Shown here: positions 22,303 to 24,895 of the stretch, piece after piece
Numbering within the stretch: the stretch's first letter is position 1
How the letters are laid out: each line of letters starts with the position of its first letter
NCBI RefSeq assembly: GCF_965657105.1
Contig: NZ_CBFHNB010000028.1
Coordinates: 1 to 24,895, forward strand
Origin: Puniceispirillum sp965657105
GTDB taxonomy: Bacteria > Pseudomonadota > Alphaproteobacteria > Puniceispirillales > Puniceispirillaceae
Length of the DNA: 24,895 nucleotides
Direction: 5' to 3'
The notes under the pieces: model-generated
The model's input: the letters and a program-made list of their open reading frames with translations, nothing else
Told to the model about the DNA's origin: nothing
Databases searched by the model: none
Position numbers and translations under genes: made by a program

Positions 22303-24047
22303 TGTTGACCCATTGATAAAAGGTTGTTCCATGTCCAGTAAATCACCAGACCTGCCGGGAATGTTGCCAGCAAAAAGGTAAAGAAAATCGGCATAAGCTG
22401 AAACACTTTGGCTTGGATTGGGTCAGGCGGTGCCGGATTCAAACGCATTTGCAGGAACATTGAAACACCCATCATAATTGGCCAGGCACCAAGCTGCAGG
22501 AATGGCGGCAGGAAATCGACCGAAAATGGCAACAGGCCAAAAACATTGAAAATCGACGTTGGATCGGGTGCCGACAGATCAGTGATCCAGCCAAAGAACG
22601 GCGCATGTCGCATTTCGATTGTCACAAACAGCACTTTATATAGCGCAAAGAACACCGGTATCTGCAACAATACAGGCAGACATCCTGCCGCGGGATTCAC
22701 TTTTTCCGCCTTATAGAGTGCCATCATTTCCTTATTCAACTGCATCTTATCATCGCCAAAGCGCTCGCGCAGCTGCTGGATTTTAGGCGCCAATAACCGC
22801 ATCTTGCCCATCGACTGATAGGATTTATTGGCAAGCGGAAAGAACACCACCTTGACCACGACGGTAAAGGCTAACGTCGCCAGTCCGAAATTGCCCAACA
22901 ATTCATTCAGCCAATTAATCGCATAGAAGAACGGCTTGGTCAGGAAATAGAACCAGCCAAAATCAATCGCCAAATCAAAATTGGGAATGCCAAGATCTTC
23001 GCGATATTGGTCAAGCAGCTTCACGATCTTGGCACCGGCAAAAACACGGCCTTTGGCTGAAACGCTTGTATTTGGCGCCAGCACAAGGCCGTTGGAATCA
23101 ATATAATCAACCTGATAGCGCTCGCCTGATCCGGCCAGTGACTGGAATGAGAAATCATAGCGTGTGTTTTGGTCAGGCAACAAAGCTGCCAACCAGTATT
23201 TATCGGTCAGGCCGATCCAGCCACCAGCTTCGGATGGGGTGACTGCAATCTTGCCTTGTTCGGCATCGCGCAAATCGCTGTAATCTTCTTCCTGCAGGGT
23301 TTCGTCAAACACACCCAGCGGGCCTTCATGCAGAATATAGATACCGCTTGTTTGCGGCGTCCCATGGCGGCGTACCAAACCATACGGATATAATGTGATC
23401 GTCGCATCCAGCGTGCTTTGCACCGAATCATCATACGAAATCAGATAATCATCATTGATCGAAATCTGCCGGATAAAGGTCAGACCCTGGCCATTATCCC
23501 AGCGCAAGGTAACTGGCGCACCTGGCGACAGAACATCTTTATTGGCTTGCCATAATGTATCAGCCCGCGGCATTGGCTGTTTCGCATCCGAAGATGACCA
23601 GCCAAATTCAACAAAAAAGGGCTGTGATGAACTGGCCTTATGCAGAAAAGTGATATTTTCGGATCCGGGATCCTGGGTTTCTTTATAATCTGTCAGCACA
23701 ACATCGTCGATTCGCGCACCCATCACCGAAATCGATCCGGTAATCAATGGCGCATCAATCAGAATGCGGGGGGCGGTGTCTTGCGGCATGGCATCACTGA
23801 TACCCCCTGAAACAGCCCCGTTATTGATAGCTACATTCGAACCGTTTGTTTGCGCTACTGACGGGGTGTCACTATCGGCTTGTTGTGACGCCTGAAGCGC
23901 GGCCTCGGCTTTTGCCTGTTCAGCCAGAAGTTCCTGCTGGGCGGCTTCTTGTTCAAGCTGTGGTTTGATGACAAACATTTGCCAGCCAAAAAGCACAACC
24001 ATAGAAAGCGCAATGGCCAGAATCAGGTTACGATTATCGGGTTTCAT
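22269..24047 (-). CDS. yidC: Membrane protein insertase YidC
   Basis: 592 residues, the long Gram-negative form. An N-terminal anchor (about 7-26) is followed by a Q/A/E-rich stretch, a large periplasmic P1 domain (about 90-350) and the conserved five-span insertase core. Core motifs include Y-Q-S-M-G-K-M-R, the charged loop K-I-Q-Q-L-R-E-R-F-G-D-D, and N-P-A-A-G-C-L-P-V-L-L-Q-I-P-V-F. It inserts and folds inner-membrane proteins alone or with SecYEG, downstream of the SRP route. The ATG has AAAGGC about eight bases upstream; yidD ends four bases before it. Confidence 0.97.
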   Translation of the reverse strand: MKPDNRNLILAIALSMVVLFGWQMFVIKPQLEQEAAQQELLAEQAKAEAALQASQQADSDTPSVAQTNGSNVAINNGAVSGGISDAMPQDTAPRILIDAPLITGSISVMGARIDDVVLTDYKETQDPGSENITFLHKASSSQPFFVEFGWSSSDAKQPMPRADTLWQANKDVLSPGAPVTLRWDNGQGLTFIRQISINDDYLISYDDSVQSTLDATITLYPYGLVRRHGTPQTSGIYILHEGPLGVFDETLQEEDYSDLRDAEQGKIAVTPSEAGGWIGLTDKYWLAALLPDQNTRYDFSFQSLAGSGERYQVDYIDSNGLVLAPNTSVSAKGRVFAGAKIVKLLDQYREDLGIPNFDLAIDFGWFYFLTKPFFYAINWLNELLGNFGLATLAFTVVVKVVFFPLANKSYQSMGKMRLLAPKIQQLRERFGDDKMQLNKEMMALYKAEKVNPAAGCLPVLLQIPVFFALYKVLFVTIEMRHAPFFGWITDLSAPDPTSIFNVFGLLPFSVDFLPPFLQLGAWPIMMGVSMFLQMRLNPAPPDPIQAKVFQLMPIFFTFLLATFPAGLVIYWTWNNLLSMGQQWYIMRRVAKS

Positions 24048-24051
24048 AAAA

Positions 24052-24375
24052 TCAGCCTTTTACATTCTTGTTTGGTCGCATTGTCCGGGACACAGGCGGC
24101 ACAGGATCAAACGAAGGCGCAACCCCCGGATGACATCGCAGGATACGTTTTACCGCATAGAATGATCCACGCAAGAGCCCATGTGCATGCAGCGCGTCTT
24201 TTGTATAATCCGAACAGGTGGGTAAATGGCGGCAATTTGAGCCAAGTAGCGGTGAAATCAGCACCTGATACAAATTAACCGGTATCAGAATCAGCCGAAT
24301 CATCAAGCGCACAGCCACATGTGGCGGTGCTGCCGTGGTCACATCTGCATCCGTATCTTTGCTATGCTGTTGCAC
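24052..24375 (-). CDS. yidD: Membrane protein insertion efficiency factor YidD
   Basis: 107 residues. A small, peripherally membrane-bound protein that helps YidC. The family core is present: an amphipathic N-terminal helix (I-R-L-I-L-I-P-V-N-L-Y-Q), then S-P-L-L-G-S-N-C-R-H-L-P-T-C-S-D-Y with its three conserved cysteine/tyrosine positions, and G-x-x-x-x-V-K-R-I-L-R-C-H-P-G. The start is a GTG at 24375, three bases after the rnpA stop, supported by AGGGG six bases upstream. A later ATG (24303) would cut into the conserved helix. Confidence 0.93.
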   Translation of the reverse strand: MQQHSKDTDADVTTAAPPHVAVRLMIRLILIPVNLYQVLISPLLGSNCRHLPTCSDYTKDALHAHGLLRGSFYAVKRILRCHPGVAPSFDPVPPVSRTMRPNKNVKG

Positions 24376-24378
24376 CCG

Positions 24379-24738
24379 TCACCCCTGCTTTTCAGCGTCA
24401 TTAAGTTTACGATGCAGATATCTTAACGATTTTTCGGCTTCGGTCACTAATGCTGAGAATGATGATGTTGCGGTTGTTGCCCGCCCGATTAGCACATAAT
24501 CAACGCCGCTCATGGCGATAGGTGCCAGAACTTGTCTGGCAATCACCCGCAGACGCCGCCGTACCCGGTTACGGATCACGGCATTACCGATTTTTTTGGT
24601 TGCTGTAAGGCCATAGCGCCAGTCGGTTCCATCTCCACGAACCGCCTGGATAATCACCGCTTTTGAAATGGCTTTCTCGCCGTGATTCCGCGCCCGTATA
24701 AAGCCCGGCCGCGAGGTAATAATATGTTTGTCAGACAA
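24379..24738 (-). CDS. rnpA: Ribonuclease P protein component
   Basis: 119 residues, basic. It assists the RNase P RNA in cleaving 5' leaders from pre-tRNA. The signature is N-A-V-I-R-N-R-V-R-R-R-L-R (about 50-62), the RNR motif that contacts RNA, preceded by a G-L-T-A-T-K-K-I-G strand and followed by D-Y-V-L-I-G-R. The start is a TTG at 24738 with AGGGG six bases upstream; the usual F-K family N-terminus is replaced by a short S-D-K-H-I-I-T-S-R-P. rpmH lies 21 bases upstream. Confidence 0.95.
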   Translation of the reverse strand: MSDKHIITSRPGFIRARNHGEKAISKAVIIQAVRGDGTDWRYGLTATKKIGNAVIRNRVRRRLRVIARQVLAPIAMSGVDYVLIGRATTATSSFSALVTEAEKSLRYLHRKLNDAEKQG

Positions 24739-24759
24739 TTTATGCCCCTGACAATAAGC

Positions 24760-24894
24760 CTAGGCAGACAGGCGTGCACGACCTTTGGCACGACGTGCGC
24801 GCAGGACACGGCGACCGCCGACAGTTGCCATACGGGCACGAAAGCCGTGGCGACGCTTGCGGACAAGAACACTAGGTTGATAGGTGCGTTTCAT
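24760..24894 (-). CDS. rpmH: Large ribosomal subunit protein bL34
   Basis: A 44-codon gene that I read by hand. It starts M-K-R-T-Y-Q-P-S, continues V-R-K-R-R-H-G-F-R-A-R-M, and ends A-R-R-A-K-G-R-A-R-L-S-A before a TAG at 24762-24760. This is the complete, highly basic L34 protein with its invariant K-R-T-Y-Q-P-S start and R-R-H-G-F-R motif. The ATG is at 24894-24892, one base from the window edge, so its promoter and ribosome site lie outside. It heads the rpmH-rnpA-yidD-yidC-engB run. Confidence 0.98.
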   Translation of the reverse strand: MKRTYQPSVLVRKRRHGFRARMATVGGRRVLRARRAKGRARLSA

Positions 24895-24895
24895 G

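Noticed and set aside
1..24895. tRNA genes, CRISPR arrays, insertion sequences, prophage or defence genes
   Set aside because: No cloverleaf-like segment, regular spacer array, transposase, integrase or nuclease-toxin gene was found on either strand.

Overview
The window is about 50% GC and looks like a chromosomal housekeeping segment of an alphaproteobacterium. The evidence is the gene order, chiefly rpmH-rnpA-yidD-yidC-engB-argB-(pyrimidine nucleotidase)-dapD-dapE, def-fmt-truA, ffs-dnaX-ybaB-recR and cycM-kdsB-pheA, together with the alphaproteobacterial style of CycM, HisN and the lipid A N-terminal-domain protein. The compact spacing and moderate GC fit a marine SAR116-like lineage (Puniceispirillaceae), but that placement is inference from memory and is unproven.

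Layout. Positions 1-72 (+) are the last codons of an EVE-domain protein. Positions 175-3064 (-) are an envelope cluster: a lipid-linked-sugar GT39 transferase, a GT2 polyprenyl-phosphate glycosyltransferase and a small LAB_N membrane protein. A 223-nt divergent spacer with direct repeats precedes a DinF-type MATE transporter and an M17 aminopeptidase (3288-6075, +). Then come ghrA, hisN and cycM (-), followed by kdsB and pheA (+), the SRP RNA gene ffs (10442-10531) and dnaX-ybaB-recR (+). rmuC (-) converges on recR. def-fmt-truA (+) converges on, and slightly overlaps, an unidentified five-span membrane protein. From there to the right edge everything is on the minus strand: that membrane protein, dapE, dapD, a HAD nucleotidase, argB, engB, yidC, yidD, rnpA and rpmH. 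rpmH is only 44 codons long and lies 2 bases from the window end.

How the genes fit together. The right half joins ribosome and tRNA processing (rpmH, rnpA, truA, fmt, def), membrane protein insertion (ffs, yidD, yidC), DNA replication and repair (dnaX, recR, rmuC, ybaB) and amino-acid synthesis (argB, dapD, dapE, pheA, hisN). The left half is envelope work: kdsB supplies CMP-Kdo, and the GT2/LAB_N/GT39 set probably decorates lipid A or another glycolipid.

I see no mobile element, CRISPR array, tRNA or defence locus, and no convincing new multi-gene system. The unusual material is small and intergenic: a 15-bp repeat family at two loci, a 20-bp-period direct repeat upstream of the MATE gene, a perfect palindrome over a -35 box upstream of def, a hairpin in the dapD leader, and short repeats at gene ends. 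The unidentified membrane protein is the only full gene without an assignable role.
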